Below are positions 35,020 through 46,043 of a DNA stretch of 64,000 bases, one piece after another (the first letter of the stretch is position 1; each line of letters opens with the position of its first letter). Below the pieces are notes generated by a model, which saw only the letters and a program-made list of their open reading frames with translations, was not told where the DNA came from and did no database searches. A program made the position numbers and the translations under genes. The stretch covers positions 47,358,501 through 47,422,500 of the forward strand of contig NC_081825.1 in assembly GCF_030867095.1 (NCBI RefSeq), written 5' to 3'. This DNA comes from Alligator mississippiensis. Its lineage: Eukaryota; Chordata; Crocodylia; Alligatoridae.

Positions 35020-36495
35020 TGTGTGTATTTATGTAATTGTAACAGATAAAATAGTAATATTTGTGTTACTGAAATATATTACTATGATAAGTATAAATCA
35101 CCAGTTTCATGGAATCACAAGCTCTTAAACTGGAAATTGCAATTACTCAATTGACATATAGGAGGAAGGTAATCCTGGCTGGACTGGAGAAAGAGGACCA
35201 AAGAGGATCTTCTTTTCCCATTCTGGTAAAACAGGTATTGCTGTGAAAAGATTGTGAACCACTGCATTGACTTATAGGTCCCCAACCATTTTTTTTTATT
35301 AATGTATACTTTGTGAAACATTATATTACACTCTATACAAAATACTCCTCGGTCACTGTACCTCTCATGAATTTCAAACTACTTGATGTCAATTAGCCTT
35401 AGCAGTAGTGGAAGATTCAAGATAAAGGCTGAAGAAGCAAGAAAAGAATTTACACTTGAGCTCTACAAAGCTCTCTTTGTCTAGATTATGATTGGGATTC
35501 AGAAAATGGATCCTATTTTATTTAAATTTTGGAGTGAAGGAATAATTAACCCATTTTTGCTATGTGAGTGGCAAAAAAAAAATGTTATTATGTGAGAAAG
35601 AGATGCCGTAGCAAAGATGATGATATAAAAGATACACAGGATATAAAAACTTTAAGAGTCCTACAAATAGATGGTTAAATATGATACTATGGAGTGAACT
35701 GAGCCTGAAAAATAGACCATATTCAAGCAATTCTAACTGGTATCTTTAAAATAGTAGTTCAGTTACAAATTCCTATGAATCACAGTTTTCCAAACTGAGA
35801 TTCTAATATTCAACAAATATATTCAGCCAAAGAATTGAATTGACTGTAAACCAATCATCCTGAATTTACATAAGTGTAAATGCAGAGAATCCACTCCACC
35901 CTAATGGCGCACACATTTTCCATTGGGTTAAAGAAGATTGGTATAATATAATATTAAGAAGTACATTTTAAGGTTAAGCTGATTTATCACAGTATAGGTA
36001 GGGGTATAGTGCATATTGAAGGGATTTTTAAATAATAAAAATGCTTAATTTATACAAGAAATTCATTGTCTATACCTTTATCATTGATGTATGTTGGGGT
36101 TTGCTTTAATCAGTTACAAAGCATTATATTTCTATTATGTCAATCAATATGCTCTGACAAATCCATTTTCTTTTCCTTTCCTGCCAAATAGAAAAAAATC
36201 AGATGTTAGAGTGAATAAATGAGCAAAAATGGCCTTTTTTAAAACAAACAATCAAACCAGCAATAGCCTTTTACAAATACTGTTGTATTTAAAATTGTAA
36301 AGTTATTTTTTATGGCATTCTTTTAGATGGCAATTAATGTCAGCTAATACACTCAAGCTACATCATACTTTTTCTGCAGATTATTTATAATTTGACATAA
36401 TGGAATGGACCTGGCTGTTAATTTTATGGCAACCAGTGGGACATATGTTGGAAGAAGAAGTAAAAAAAAATACTTATTAGTTTTCTGTTATAAAA
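35020..36495. other. AT-rich unique sequence, no gene seen
   Basis: About 1.5 kb with no coding domain, RNA gene or recognised repeat end. Short A and T runs only. Confidence 0.4.
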
Positions 36496-36497
36496 AT

Positions 36498-36800
36498 TCT
36501 TTCTTTCTTTCAAGATGGGTGCTGACAGGGTCTGCTCAGAACTCTGAGAGCTTTTCCCTGTTTTGTAAGCCTGTCTCCTTCTCTTGTTGTGTTTTCCCTC
36601 CCCCAGACAGTTTGACCCCTTTCCCACTGTAGTCCTCCACTTTGCATTACTTTTCCCTGCCATTTGCCCCCTTTTCCCAGCCCTTTCTCCTGCAGTCACC
36701 CTCTCCCTCTCCCTCAGGTTTTTTTCCCCCTCCCTTCCACATTGCTTACCCTTCTCTCTCCTCTGGGATTAGTTAATATTGGCCACCTGGCCAGGGGGTG
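36498..36800. other. Pyrimidine-rich tract starting with (TTTC)n
   Basis: A short ttctttctttctttc run (36,498-36,512) is followed by nearly 300 bp rich in C and T on the plus strand (tccctctccctc and similar). The same simple repeat unit marks the 3' tail of the Tx1 copy at 45.8 kb. This could be the outer edge of the LINE nest or an unrelated microsatellite. Confidence 0.4.
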
Positions 36801-36927
36801 AAACAGGGGGCTTGCATGCAGTGGCATGCCCCCAAAATGGCTGCATGGCTCCGTGGTGGTGTGGGGTGGTGGTGCCTGCATGCAGGGTGGGGGGGCTTTG
36901 TGGGCAAACGCTGCCACCGTGGAGCCA

Positions 36928-38466
36928 TGCCCTTTGCCCCGGATCGTAGAGGTAAGTGAGGCTTGGGAGGTATGGGTCAGGGCTGGGGAAGATGGTTGGG
37001 GACTGAGGGAGCAGAGGGTGCTGCTACCCCCAGGCGACACATCGCAGCTGGGAGCAGGGCCAGGGGGTGAGGGCAGGGGTGCCCCTCTGCAGGGGACTTT
37101 GTGGGCAAGTGATATGGGGGGGCAGTGTGGTGGTGCCCGCCATGTGTGGGCCGCACACATGCAACCCAGCTGCCTGCCCAGGGGAGGGGAGAGGGACACT
37201 AGCATGCAGCCAGAGCATAGCTCCATGGCTGATGCTGCAGCCAGGGCGAGGGATGGGGGCATGGGAGGGATGGGGGCTTGCATGCAGCAGCTGCTGCCAC
37301 TTACTTGGAGGCTTGTGATGCCAGTGACTGCCACTGCCTCCAAAACTTTCCCACTGCTGTCATGGAGCTCTGCCCAGAGCTGTGCTGCAGGCTGCTGGGT
37401 GGCAGCAGCAGTGTGGTGGTGGCTGGGTGGCACGCAGCCACCACTACCCCATGCCATGCCACTGCCGCTGGCTACACAGCTCTGAGCATGGCTCTGTGGT
37501 GGCAGTGGGAGGTTTTGAAGGCAGAGGCACTCACCGCTGGCATGGGCAGCCACTGCCACTTGCCTGTGGGGCTGCACGTGCCAGTAGTGATGGTCGCTGT
37601 GTAGAAAACCTCCAGCTACTGCTACGGAGCCGTGCTCAGAGCTGTGAAGCTGGTGGCAGTGGTGCAGCGCAGTGGTGGGGCTGGGAATGGCTGCATGCCA
37701 CCTAGCCACCACCACCCCATGCTGCACTGCTGCCATACCACTGGCTACACAACTCTGAGCATGGCTCTGCGGTGGCAACAGGAGGTTTTCTACGCAGAGA
37801 TTGTCACCACTAGCATGGACATCCCCACAGGCAAGCAGCAGCAGCTGCCCATGCCAATGGTGATGACTGCTGTGTACAACACCTCCTGCTGCCACTGTGG
37901 AGCCGTGCTTGGAGCTGTGCAGACAGTGGCACGGTGCAGCACAGGGTTGTGGTGACTGGGCAGCATGCAGCCAGTCCCAGCCCCATGACCCCGCACTGCT
38001 GCCGCTGGCCACACAGCTCTGAGCATGGCTCCATGGTGGTAGCCGGAGGTTTTGGAGGCAGTGGCCATCACTGTCATCACGGGCCTCCAGGTAAGTGGCA
38101 GCTCTGTGTGCAAGCCCCTGCCCCACTCCCCCACACCCCCATCCTTCACCCTGGCTGCAGCATCAGCCATGGAGCTGTGCTCCAGCTGCATACCAGCCTC
38201 CCTCTCCCCATCCCCCAGGCAGGCAGCTGGGCAGCATGTGTGTGACACACACATGGTGGGCACCACCACACTGTTCCTGGCATCACTTTCACACAAAGCC
38301 CCAACAGAGGGGCACCCCTACCCTCACCCCCTGGCCCTACTCCCAGCTGTGATGTGCTGCCTGGGGCCAGCAACATCCCCACTCCCTCAGCCTCCAACTA
38401 TCTTCCCCAGCCCTGCCCCACAGCCCCACAGCCCTACTTACCTCCATGCTCTGGAGGCAAAGGGCA
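36928..38466. mobile_element. GC-rich foldback element, candidate DNA transposon
   Basis: The left arm 36,928-37,392 and the right arm 38,010-38,466 are inverted copies over about 460 bp, with roughly four of five bases matching. Paired landmarks are tgccctttgc with gcaaagggca at the outside, gacacatcgcagctgggagc with its counterpart near 38,340, and gcagtggcagtcactggcat-type text near 37,330 and 38,060. The centre (37,393-38,009) is made of smaller units that are again inverted, described separately. No target duplication was recognised. The long open frames on both strands (up to 470 codons on the minus strand) show no domain. Confidence 0.65.
37393..38055. repeat. Tandem units of about 270 bp, each with an inverted arm
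   Basis: A block of the type ctctgagcatggctctgtgg followed by ggaggtttt occurs at 37,469-37,517, 37,741-37,787 and 38,007-38,053, a spacing of 272 and 266 bp. Inverted relatives (aacctcc ... ggagccgtgctcagagctgtg) lie between them at 37,607-37,645 and 37,882-37,920. The stretch could fold into a row of hairpins. Confidence 0.75.
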
Positions 38467-39188
38467 AGTCTGAGCCTGCGCTGGGCCTTGGCTGCCTCAG
38501 AGGCTCAGGCCCCACCCTCCCCCCTCTACCTCTCCCTCCCGCTCCAGCCAGGGCTGGGGGTTTTCCACCCTTTTTTCAATTGGCTCCTGCAGGCTGGAGC
38601 TGTGCTAGCCTGCAAGAGCTCTTTGCAAAAGCGGAGAATCCATGGATTTCTCTGTATAAAATGAAAAATCTGCATTTTCTCCAAGACAAACAGGGAATCC
38701 GTGGTTTTCTCCTCATCAGGGTTGCATTTTGACTTTGCCTCTGAAGACAAGTTAACAGAAGTCCTGCCTCAGGAGATGGCATCCTTTGATTTAGCTAAGG
38801 TGCCCCCTTCATTAGGGAGCATCCCCACCCCAGAGGCAAAACCTGTTCCTGCTTCTGAGGAACCTCCTTGTGTCAATTACTCAGTTGAAAGCCTTATTAA
38901 GTTTCTTGACCAGACCACCATTGCAACATATACAGAAGTGGTTCCCAGAACTGGAGACATTTGTGGTGTCTGTTAAGGCTGCAGCAGCAGCGCTGCACTC
39001 CACTGAGGGGATGCAGTGATAGTTTTCACTTAAGCAAGCTTGCAGGTGATGTTGGGTGCTTGTTGAGAGCAGTGCAGGCTGACAAGCTGTAGGCCTGGGT
39101 TTTTTCCCTATCCTGCATGCTTGCTCCTCTCTGCTGTTCCTCTCTGTTCCCTTAACTTTGCCTGTCCTCCCTTTACTACATCCTTCAC

Positions 39189-39880
39189 ACATGGTTGCCA
39201 CAACCTTTTGTTCACTCAACACCAATGGCTGCAGAAACCATGTGAAGCAGACAGCACTCTTTGATTTTCAGCATCAAAAAAAGCTGGATGTCACCTTTCT
39301 GCAAGAAACCCATATTGATGCAAGCCAACTGGCATGCCGCCTGGAAGGGCCATGTGTTCCTAAGCCATGGAACCTCTCTCAGTGCAGGAGTCACAATTCT
39401 CTTATTGCCACAGCTGATGCCTGACTTGGCGGTAACCCAAGAGGTTGTCCCCGGCCACCTGCTAACAGCTGGTATCATGTTGGCACAACATCACCTCCTC
39501 CTAATTAACATCTATGCACCCACTGTTGGGTGAGAATGAACAGCCTTTTGAGACCCTGGCTGACTTTTGAGAGGAGTGCAGCTGACAATGATGACCTTGT
39601 CCTCCTGGGTGGGGACTTTAATTGCGTGGTCGACAAATGGTATGACTGGAAAGGGCCAGATCCTCATCTCTTCTCAGCTCAGCGGCTGCAGACAGCTTTG
39701 GAAGCAGGGGACCTTGTGCATGTCTGGCGCCATTTCCATGCTGATGCCAAGCAGTACACTTGGATAAAGGTAACTGCTGGTGGGATTGCCATGGCACGTG
39801 TTGACCACTTCTAAATCACCAGGCATTGCCTGCTGGTCCTGTATGGCAGCTACATTATTTCATCCAGAATCTCAGATCAC
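39189..39880 (+). pseudogene. Tx1-like endonuclease domain, copy A
   Basis: The apurinic-type endonuclease cuts the target DNA to prime reverse transcription. I see TFCSLNTNGCRN, then QKKLDVTFLQETH with the catalytic glutamate (39,270-39,312), INIYAPTVG (39,508-39,532), LGGDFNCVVDKW (39,604-39,640) with the catalytic GDFN, ARVDHF (39,794-39,811) and a SDHRLL-like end near 39,880. All the hallmark motifs are present. At least two frame changes divide the domain, near 39,330 and 39,535. Tx1-clade endonucleases are known to prefer particular target sequences. Confidence 0.8.
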
Positions 39881-40271
39881 AGACTTCTTTGCTGAGAGCT
39901 GAGTCTCCTTAGCAGAGCATATTCCTGGGCACCCTACTGGTGTTTTAACACCAGCTTGCTACAAGATGCTCAATTCTGTAAATGCTTTGCCTGTTTCTGG
40001 TAGATATAGGAGATTACAAGAACCACCTATTTCTCCTCGAAGAAATGGTCGGGTGTGGGGAAGGTACATATCAGCACTTTCTGCCAGTAATACACACAGT
40101 TGGCAATGGCTGAGCTATGCTGCCATGTCTGGGGGTTGGAGGAGGGTGTAGCAAAGTTGGAGGTGACCTTACATGATTCTGGTGGAGAGACAGGACTGTT
40201 TGAGAGCCTTAAGCTTCAGAAGAAGTACATGAGGGAAATGGCAGAGGGCACAGCCCAAGGCACGAGGATTC

Positions 40272-41096
40272 ATGCCTCATGAATTCATTCCTGAAACTTA
40301 TAGGTTCATCGCAAGTATGATGAGTACAGAGGGAGCCACAGAACACAAAAGCAAAAGACACCCACAAAATCATCCCAGGTATGTTGCAAAGATCCTATTA
40401 GACAGCAGTTTAAGGGGGGTACCATGGACAGCCACTAAGAGAATTAGGTGTATATACACAAATGCCAGAAGAATGGGAAACAAGCAGGAGGATCTAGAGC
40501 TCTTGCTAGTAAGCAACAACTTTCACCTAGTGGGACTACCTGAAACCTGGTGGGACTTTTCTCATGACAGGGTGGTGAGAAAAGAGGGCTATAGGTTGTA
40601 TAGGAGAGACAGAACAGGGAAAAAAGGTGGGGGAGTTGCTCTCCATGTCAAAGAACAGTACACATCTTCCATAATCAAATTAGGGTCAGAGGGTGGTCAA
40701 GCAGAGACTCTGTGGGTTAGGATCCAAGGGGCTCAGGGTGACAGGGATCTGGTGGTGGGGGTCTGCTACAGGCTGCTGCACCAGGATGGTGAGCTAGACC
40801 AGGAATTTTTCAAGCAGCTTGAAAAGGCTGTGAGGTCTAGAGATATGGTAGTCATGGGGGACCTTAACTACCCAGACATATGCTGGGAGGAACAGTCAGC
40901 TAGATCTAACTTCTTTTGCAGGTTCTTAACCTGTATTCAGGGCCTCCACCTAACACAGGAGGTAAGGTGTCCCACCAGGTGCAATGCCTTGCTCAACTTG
41001 GTGTTGGCCATGGGGGATGACCTGGTGGGGGACCTGTGGATTCAAGGCAATTTAGGGGACAGTGATCACTCAGTGATTAAATTCACTATCCAGTGA
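40272..41096 (+). pseudogene. CR1 endonuclease, long intact frame
   Basis: A 274-codon frame stays open across the CR1 apurinic-type endonuclease. Motifs by residue are IYTNARRMGNKQEDLELLL (61-79), LVGLPETWWD (86-95) with the catalytic glutamate, GGGVALHV (119-126), VVMGDLNYPDICW (193-205) with catalytic aspartate and asparagine, and LGDSDHSVIKF (261-271) with the catalytic aspartate and histidine. The frame ends just past the domain, where the CR1 protein normally runs on. A change of frame continues the family text at 41,097. The first residues come from the flank, so no true start can be assigned. The protein is incomplete and lacks the RT. Confidence 0.8.
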
Positions 41097-42209
41097 AGGG
41101 TGGGATTATAACCAGCAGGTCACAGGTGCTAAACTTTAAAAAATCTGACTTTAATAGACTCAGGGGATTGGTTAGCAGGGTGCTAGGAGCTAAGAATGTA
41201 GATGCATTGAGGGTCCAGGATGGGTGGACATTCCTCAAGGAAACCATTCTTTGGGCTCAGAGTGAGTCAATCCCATGGCAAAGGAAAGGGGGCAAGGGAG
41301 CCAGGAATCCCCTTTAGCTAACCAGGGGCATTCAGGATACCTTAAGGGCAAAAAAAGAGGTGTACAGGAAGTGGAAGCAGGGGGTAGCTAGCAAACAGGA
41401 GTATGTGTCTTTGGCCCACACTTGCAGGGAGTCGGTCAGGAAGGCCAAGGCAACGCTAGAACTCAGGCTAGCGTCAGGGATTAAGGACAATAAAAAGTCC
41501 TTCTTTAGGTATGTTGGGAGCAAAAAGAGGGTGCGAGGTAGCATAGGACCCAGGATACAGGATGGGCAGGGGAGCTTAGTGACAGATAGCAGGGACGAGC
41601 TCTTCAATGAGGTTTTTGCCTCTGTCTTTTTAAATGGGAGTCTAGATGAACCCTCATCCTACATCATGGCCACCAACAAAGGGAACATCAGCTGACCAAT
41701 GGTCAGTGCTGACACAGTAAAAAGACACTTGGAGGGACTAGACATATTCAAATGACCAGGACTGGAGGGACTCCACCCATGGGTAATGAAGGAATTAGCA
41801 GGGGTCATAGATGATTCACTGATTAGATGCCTGAAGGAAAGGCCCTACAAGGAAAGGCTAAGGGACCTTAAACTCTTCAGCCTCTCCAAATTCATAAGGG
41901 GAGAGCAACATCAAGTAGGCGATGATCTGTTCACCAGGGCACCCCCTGGAATGACAAGAAACAATGGCCATAAGCTACTAGAGAGAAGGTTCAGGCTGGA
42001 CATTAGAAAAAAGTTCTTCACGGTCAGGGTTGCCAGAATCTGGAATGGGCTCCCAAGGGAGATGGTATTTGCCCCATCCTTGGGGGTCTTCATAAAGAGA
42101 CTGGACAGGCATGTGGAGTTTCTTTTCTTGCCTTCCAGGGGCAGGGGGTCAGTTTAGATGGCCCACTTAAGTCCCTTCTGACTCTAGGAATTTATGATTC
42201 TAGGAATCT
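40278..42209 (+). mobile_element. CR1 LINE inserted in Tx1 copy A
   Basis: The target word atgcct lies on both sides (40,272-40,277 and 42,210-42,215), and joining the flanks restores the Tx1 linker shared with copy C. The CR1 keeps an endonuclease, the start of the RT region and the C-terminal 110 codons, and ends with a tatgattctaggaatctatg tail. The RT catalytic core is missing: the text jumps from WVMKELAGVI to ERPYKERLRDL at about 41,820-41,835. The tail differs from that of the CR1 copies at 47.3 and 51.5 kb, pointing to a different subfamily. Confidence 0.85.
41093..42157 (+). pseudogene. CR1 RT N-terminal and C-terminal segments, core deleted
   Basis: 41,093-41,695 carries the CR1 region between endonuclease and RT, including KKEVYRKWKQG and DNKKSFFRYVGSKKRVR, with stops or frame changes near 41,317 and 41,695. 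41,786-42,157 begins with ADTVK...LHPWVMKELAGVI-type text, then runs straight into ERPYKERLRDLKLFSLSKF and RNNGHKLLERRFRLDIRKKF. About 900-1,000 bp of polymerase palm, with the catalytic FADD, is absent. The remaining C-terminal frame of 123 codons is open, so the copy is young apart from the deletion. Confidence 0.75.
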
Positions 42210-42215
42210 ATGCCT

Positions 42216-45009
42216 GCTGCCAAGAACTGTCAGAGGCTGATGTCCCGACCTGGTTCTTTTTCAACTTGGAAAAGTGATGAGCTCTGCAGAAAATCCTCAA
42301 CCTTCTCAAGACTCCAGATGGCCAGCTATTCATGGATCCTGTTGAGATCTGCCGTCACACTGTAGCCTTCTATCAAGACCTGTATGCGGGTGAACCTCTC
42401 TGCTCAGAGTCCACTAAGTGCTTACACCACAGCCTTCCCAAGCTGTGCCCAGTGGTGGCAGATGAACTTGAGTGAGAGCTGTCTCTGGAGGAACTCACAA
42501 TTGTGATGGGGAGCCTCACTGTGGGCAAAGCCCCAGTGCTCGATGGGCTGCCCATCGAGTTTTATAAGACCTTCTGGCCTCCCCTTGGTCCCTGCCTCTT
42601 GCACGTGTTTCATGAAATCCTCACTGATAAAATCCTGCCTGTCAGCTGTCACTGGGTGGTTCTCACCCTACTACCAAAGACAGAGGACCTCAGCTGCATT
42701 AAGAACTGGTGACCGGTATCTTCTTGTGTGGTGACTACAAGATTCTGGCAAAAGCCTTAGCCAGTAGACTGCATACTGTTATAGCCTCAGTCATTGGTCC
42801 TGAACAGAGCTACAACATGCTGGGCAGGACCATTCAAGATAATCTGTTCCTGTTCTGTGACCTGGTGACAGCCACAGACCAATTTGGATTGAATGTCAGG
42901 CTCATCTCCTTGGACAAGGATAGGGTCAGCCACAATTACTTTTTTCAGACCCTGGAGGCCCTTGGTTTTGGACCGGTCTTCACCTCCACCCTGTGGGTCC
43001 TGTACCGAGATGTCTCCAATCTTTTGAAAATGAATGGCATGCTCTGTGCTTCATTCTTGGCTCACAAGGGCATCCACCAGGGCTGCTCAGGAATGCTGAA
43101 CTCTCTAGCCATCAAGCCCCTGCTTCACACACTGTGATGGTGCCTGACCAGCCTTGTTCTTCCATTGACCTCTGGTTTGGTTGGTGGCCCGCTGGTTAGG
43201 CTGATGGTATATGCAGATGATCTAACCATTCTCCTCGGCACCCAGAGTGATATCCAGCTGCTGGTGGACTGTCAATGTTCTTATGAGCATGTTTCCTCAG
43301 CTCATGTTAACTGGCCTAAGAGCAATGCCCTACTCCTCAGTGAGTGGACCAATCATCCCTCCCCAGACCTGCCCAGGGGTCTCACCTGGAAGCGCAAGGG
43401 CATTAAAGCTCTGGGGGTGTTCCTCATCCCATCAGTCTTCCCCAGCTCAGAATTGGGAAGGCCTTAGTGAGGAGGTGGAGGTGCGCCTGCAGTGGTGGTA
43501 CTGCTACTTGCCCAGCCTCTCCTACCGTGGGCAGGTCCTCATTGTGAACAATTTGGCAGCCACAACATTATGGCACCGGTGTGCCATGTTGGACCCCCTG
43601 TTGGAATTATTTGAACAGCTTCAAAGACTGTTGGTAGACTTTTTCTGGGACAGACACCATTGGCTCCCCAAGAAGTTCTCTATCTGCCTATTGCTAAGGG
43701 AGTTCAGGGCTTGGTTGACCTGGGGAGTAGAGTGGCTGCTTTCCACCTGCAGGCTCTCCAGAGACTCCTTTATTATGAAGACCACCCTCCCTGGCAGCAC
43801 CTGGCCTGTGTGTTTCTGTGCTGGGTACAGAACCTTGGGTTTGACTGAGAACTCTTTCTCCTGGATCTTGCCCTCCTGGACTGGGGCACATTCCCACCTT
43901 TCTACCGCAGCCTGGTGAGGGCATGGCAGACTGCCTTCTGCCTCCAACCCTGGGCCAAATATCTGCAATTTCCACAGTTGCTGCAGGAGCCACTTGTCTA
44001 CAACCAAGCCCTGCAGCAGAGACTGTTTAGCCTCAGGTCTGATAGCCTTGCTGACTCTCTTATCCAGTCATGTACAGTCTGGCTACGCCACCTTCTCCAT
44101 CTGGACCAGTTGAATTGGCTGTCAGCCGAGACTCTGGCTGCCCAGTTAGGCATGCATTCAGTCCACTGTGCCACCCGTCTTTTGAGGGACATGCAGGCCA
44201 CCCTCCTAGTGAAGGTAGTGGCTGCCATTGAGAATTACCTCTGAGCCCAGCAGGACATCCCTGCTGGAGATGTCTCTGGAGAGCCCTTTCCACCACTGCC
44301 CTTTGTCCTGGCTGTGCATAGCAACCTGGACGGGGGGGCTGGCACTTTATTGACTCTTCCCATGCCTCCTGACAACAATGCTGGGACTTGCTTTGAAGTG
44401 CTTTCCCAGAAAGCCCTTTATGCAAGGGTGGTTTGTGTCCACCATGCTCGTGTCCTTGCCACTTGACCTGACATGATGTGGAGGCAGCACATAGTGGCAT
44501 CGGCACTCACACCAGCTCACCCTGCATGGCGCACGTGCTATAAACTACCCATTGCCAAACAGACTGGTGACCTCTAGTGGTGGTTGCTGCATAGGACACT
44601 GGCCACTGGCACTCTTGTCCACCACATGGACCCAACGGCATCAGCAGTTTGTCCTTTTTGCCCAGGGGAGGTAGAAAAGGATTTATTCCGTGCCTTCCTC
44701 ATGTGCCCCTGGATACTGCCGCTCTTTGCTGCCTTTGGCAACTTGTTTGAGGTGTTAGACTTGGACCTCTCGGAGACCACCAATTTGTTTTCTCTACAAT
44801 ACTGGGCATCAGAGTGGGGTGTCATCTGCCTGGCCAACTTTTTGTTTGGTCAGGCTAAGATGGCCATCCTCAAGAGCTTCAGGAACTGCCTTGCTGGGGC
44901 CAGCTCTGATTATGTCCTGAGACTCTTTCAATTCTTGGTCCAGGAATGCCTGACACTGGAATTTGAACATGCAGTCCTTCAGCAGACAGTACAGCCTTCC
45001 AGGCACTGC
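42216..45009 (+). pseudogene. Tx1-like reverse transcriptase and C-terminal domain, copy A
   Basis: Text in order is VGKAPVLDGLPIEFYKTFW (42,525-42,580), VLTLLPKTEDLSCIKNW (42,659-42,709), GDYKILAKALASRLHTVI (42,728-42,781), GRTIQDNLFLFCDLV (42,821-42,865), LISLDKDRVSHNYFF (42,901-42,945), GIHQGC (43,069-43,086) and VYADDLTILLG (43,207-43,239), where YADD is the catalytic pair. The C-terminal part includes CPFCPGEVEKDLFRAFLMCP (44,651-44,710), a zinc-finger-like motif of the Tx1 group. Several frame changes break it, but long clean runs (142 and 223 codons) remain. Confidence 0.8.
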
Positions 45010-45590
45010 CAGTGTTCCCTCTGAGGAATAGCGGTCCATGAGCGCACCACTTCGGTCCGTGAGCTCATTGCCTCAGTCCATGGGTGCGCCACCTTGGTCC
45101 ATGAGCACAATGCCTTGGTCCGGCATGGGACACTTATCAAAGGAGGCTGGGGGCTGGAGGGAAGGGGTGGGTCCTGGGAGCTGGAGCTGAGAGTCTGGAG
45201 CTGGGGGTTGGAGCTGAGAGGCTGGGGGATGGAGGCTGGGGCCTGGAAGCTGGAGCCTGGAGGCTGAGGCCAGAGGCTGGAGCTGGGGGCTGGAGGCAGG
45301 GGGCTGGGGCCAGAGACTGAAGCTGGGGGCTGGAGCTGGAGCTGGGAACTGGGGGATGGTGCGGGCTCCGCTGGCTTTGGGGAAGTGCTCCACACCTCCA
45401 CATCAGAGCTGGGGAATGGAACACTTCCCTGGAGCCAGTGGAGCCAACGCCAGCCCCCATCCCCAGACTCCATCCCTGCCTTGCCTCACTTCGGGAAGGA
45501 GCCACTGCTTGCTCTGAGTGAGGCTTCGCTAGCTCCAGGATACTGTGGGACATGCCCCCCAAGACCATGCAGGAGTCTGAGCAGACTATT
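45010..45590. repeat. hAT-like end plus GC-rich minisatellite in the Tx1 3' region
   Basis: At 45,010 the text cagtgttccctctgagg matches the left terminus of the hAT at 32,310. It is followed by short gtccatgagcgcacc-type repeats to about 45,120, then by a purine-rich minisatellite (45,145-45,355) of variants of ggagctgggggct. A hairpin follows: 45,364-45,387 pairs with 45,422-45,445 at 20 of 24 positions. No right hAT terminus was found. The Tx1 3' UTR resumes near 45,600. Confidence 0.45.
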
Positions 45591-45778
45591 GTTGGACTCG
45601 CTGTTTTGTTTTGGTTTTTTTTGGGGGGGGGGTTAGACTTTGAGGGCAGAGCTTGCACACATAGCCCTAGGCTCCATCTGTTATATGTGGTCCCTGCGTG
45701 GGCAGTAATTTATTTTGTTGTTGTTGGATTTTTACCCCCTTTCCCCCTTAATATACCTTTATAAAAAGTAAAAAAAAG

Positions 45779-45795
45779 TCTTTCTTTCTTTCTTT
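45779..45795. repeat. (TTTC)n tail of Tx1 copy A
   Basis: Four TTTC units follow the Tx1 3' end (ttataaaaagtaaaaaaaag) and stand directly before the truncated start of copy B. Confidence 0.85.
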
Positions 45796-46043
45796 GCAGC
45801 TGACCCCATTTGTCCGGAGGCCACTCAGCAGCTGCATAAGGACCTGCCGTGCCTCTGCACTCCACCGCTCAGGGCCCTGGAGTGTGAACTCTCCTTAAAG
45901 CTACTGTGGGGAGGGCTTGCCTCGGGTAGGGCCCCAGGCCTAGACAGACTGCCTGTGGAATTTTACAAAGCCTTTTGGCCCCTCCTCCATGTCTTCCACA
46001 AGAGCCTCGCCGATGGGACCCTGCCGACCAGCTGCTGCCGAGC

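Larger units (their letters stand above)
38735..45778 (+). mobile_element. Tx1-clade LINE, copy A, interrupted by a CR1
   Basis: The copy carries, in order, a possible ORF1 end (38,735-38,976), an endonuclease (39,189-39,880), a linker, the RT (42,216-43,470), a long C-terminal part with a CCHC-like finger near 44,650, and a 3' UTR ending ttataaaaagt. A (TTTC)n tail follows. A CR1 interrupts it at 40,278-42,209, and a GC-rich segment at 45,010-45,590 separates the coding end from the 3' UTR. The RT text agrees with the frog Tx1/vertebrate Tx1-like group (KNWxPVSLL, GRTIQDNLFL, SLDKxxxFDxV). The 5' border is uncertain because the GC-rich foldback adjoins it. Confidence 0.75.

Noticed and set aside
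36714-38126. Open frame of 470 codons on the minus strand, and 219-226 codon frames on the plus strand
   Set aside because: Both strands are open at once across a GC-rich palindromic repeat. The predicted protein is low-complexity, rich in His, Ser and Cys, with no domain.
45147-45355. Regularly spaced GC-rich repeats considered as a CRISPR-like array
   Set aside because: The units vary in sequence and length with no unique spacers. It is a minisatellite, and the DNA is vertebrate.
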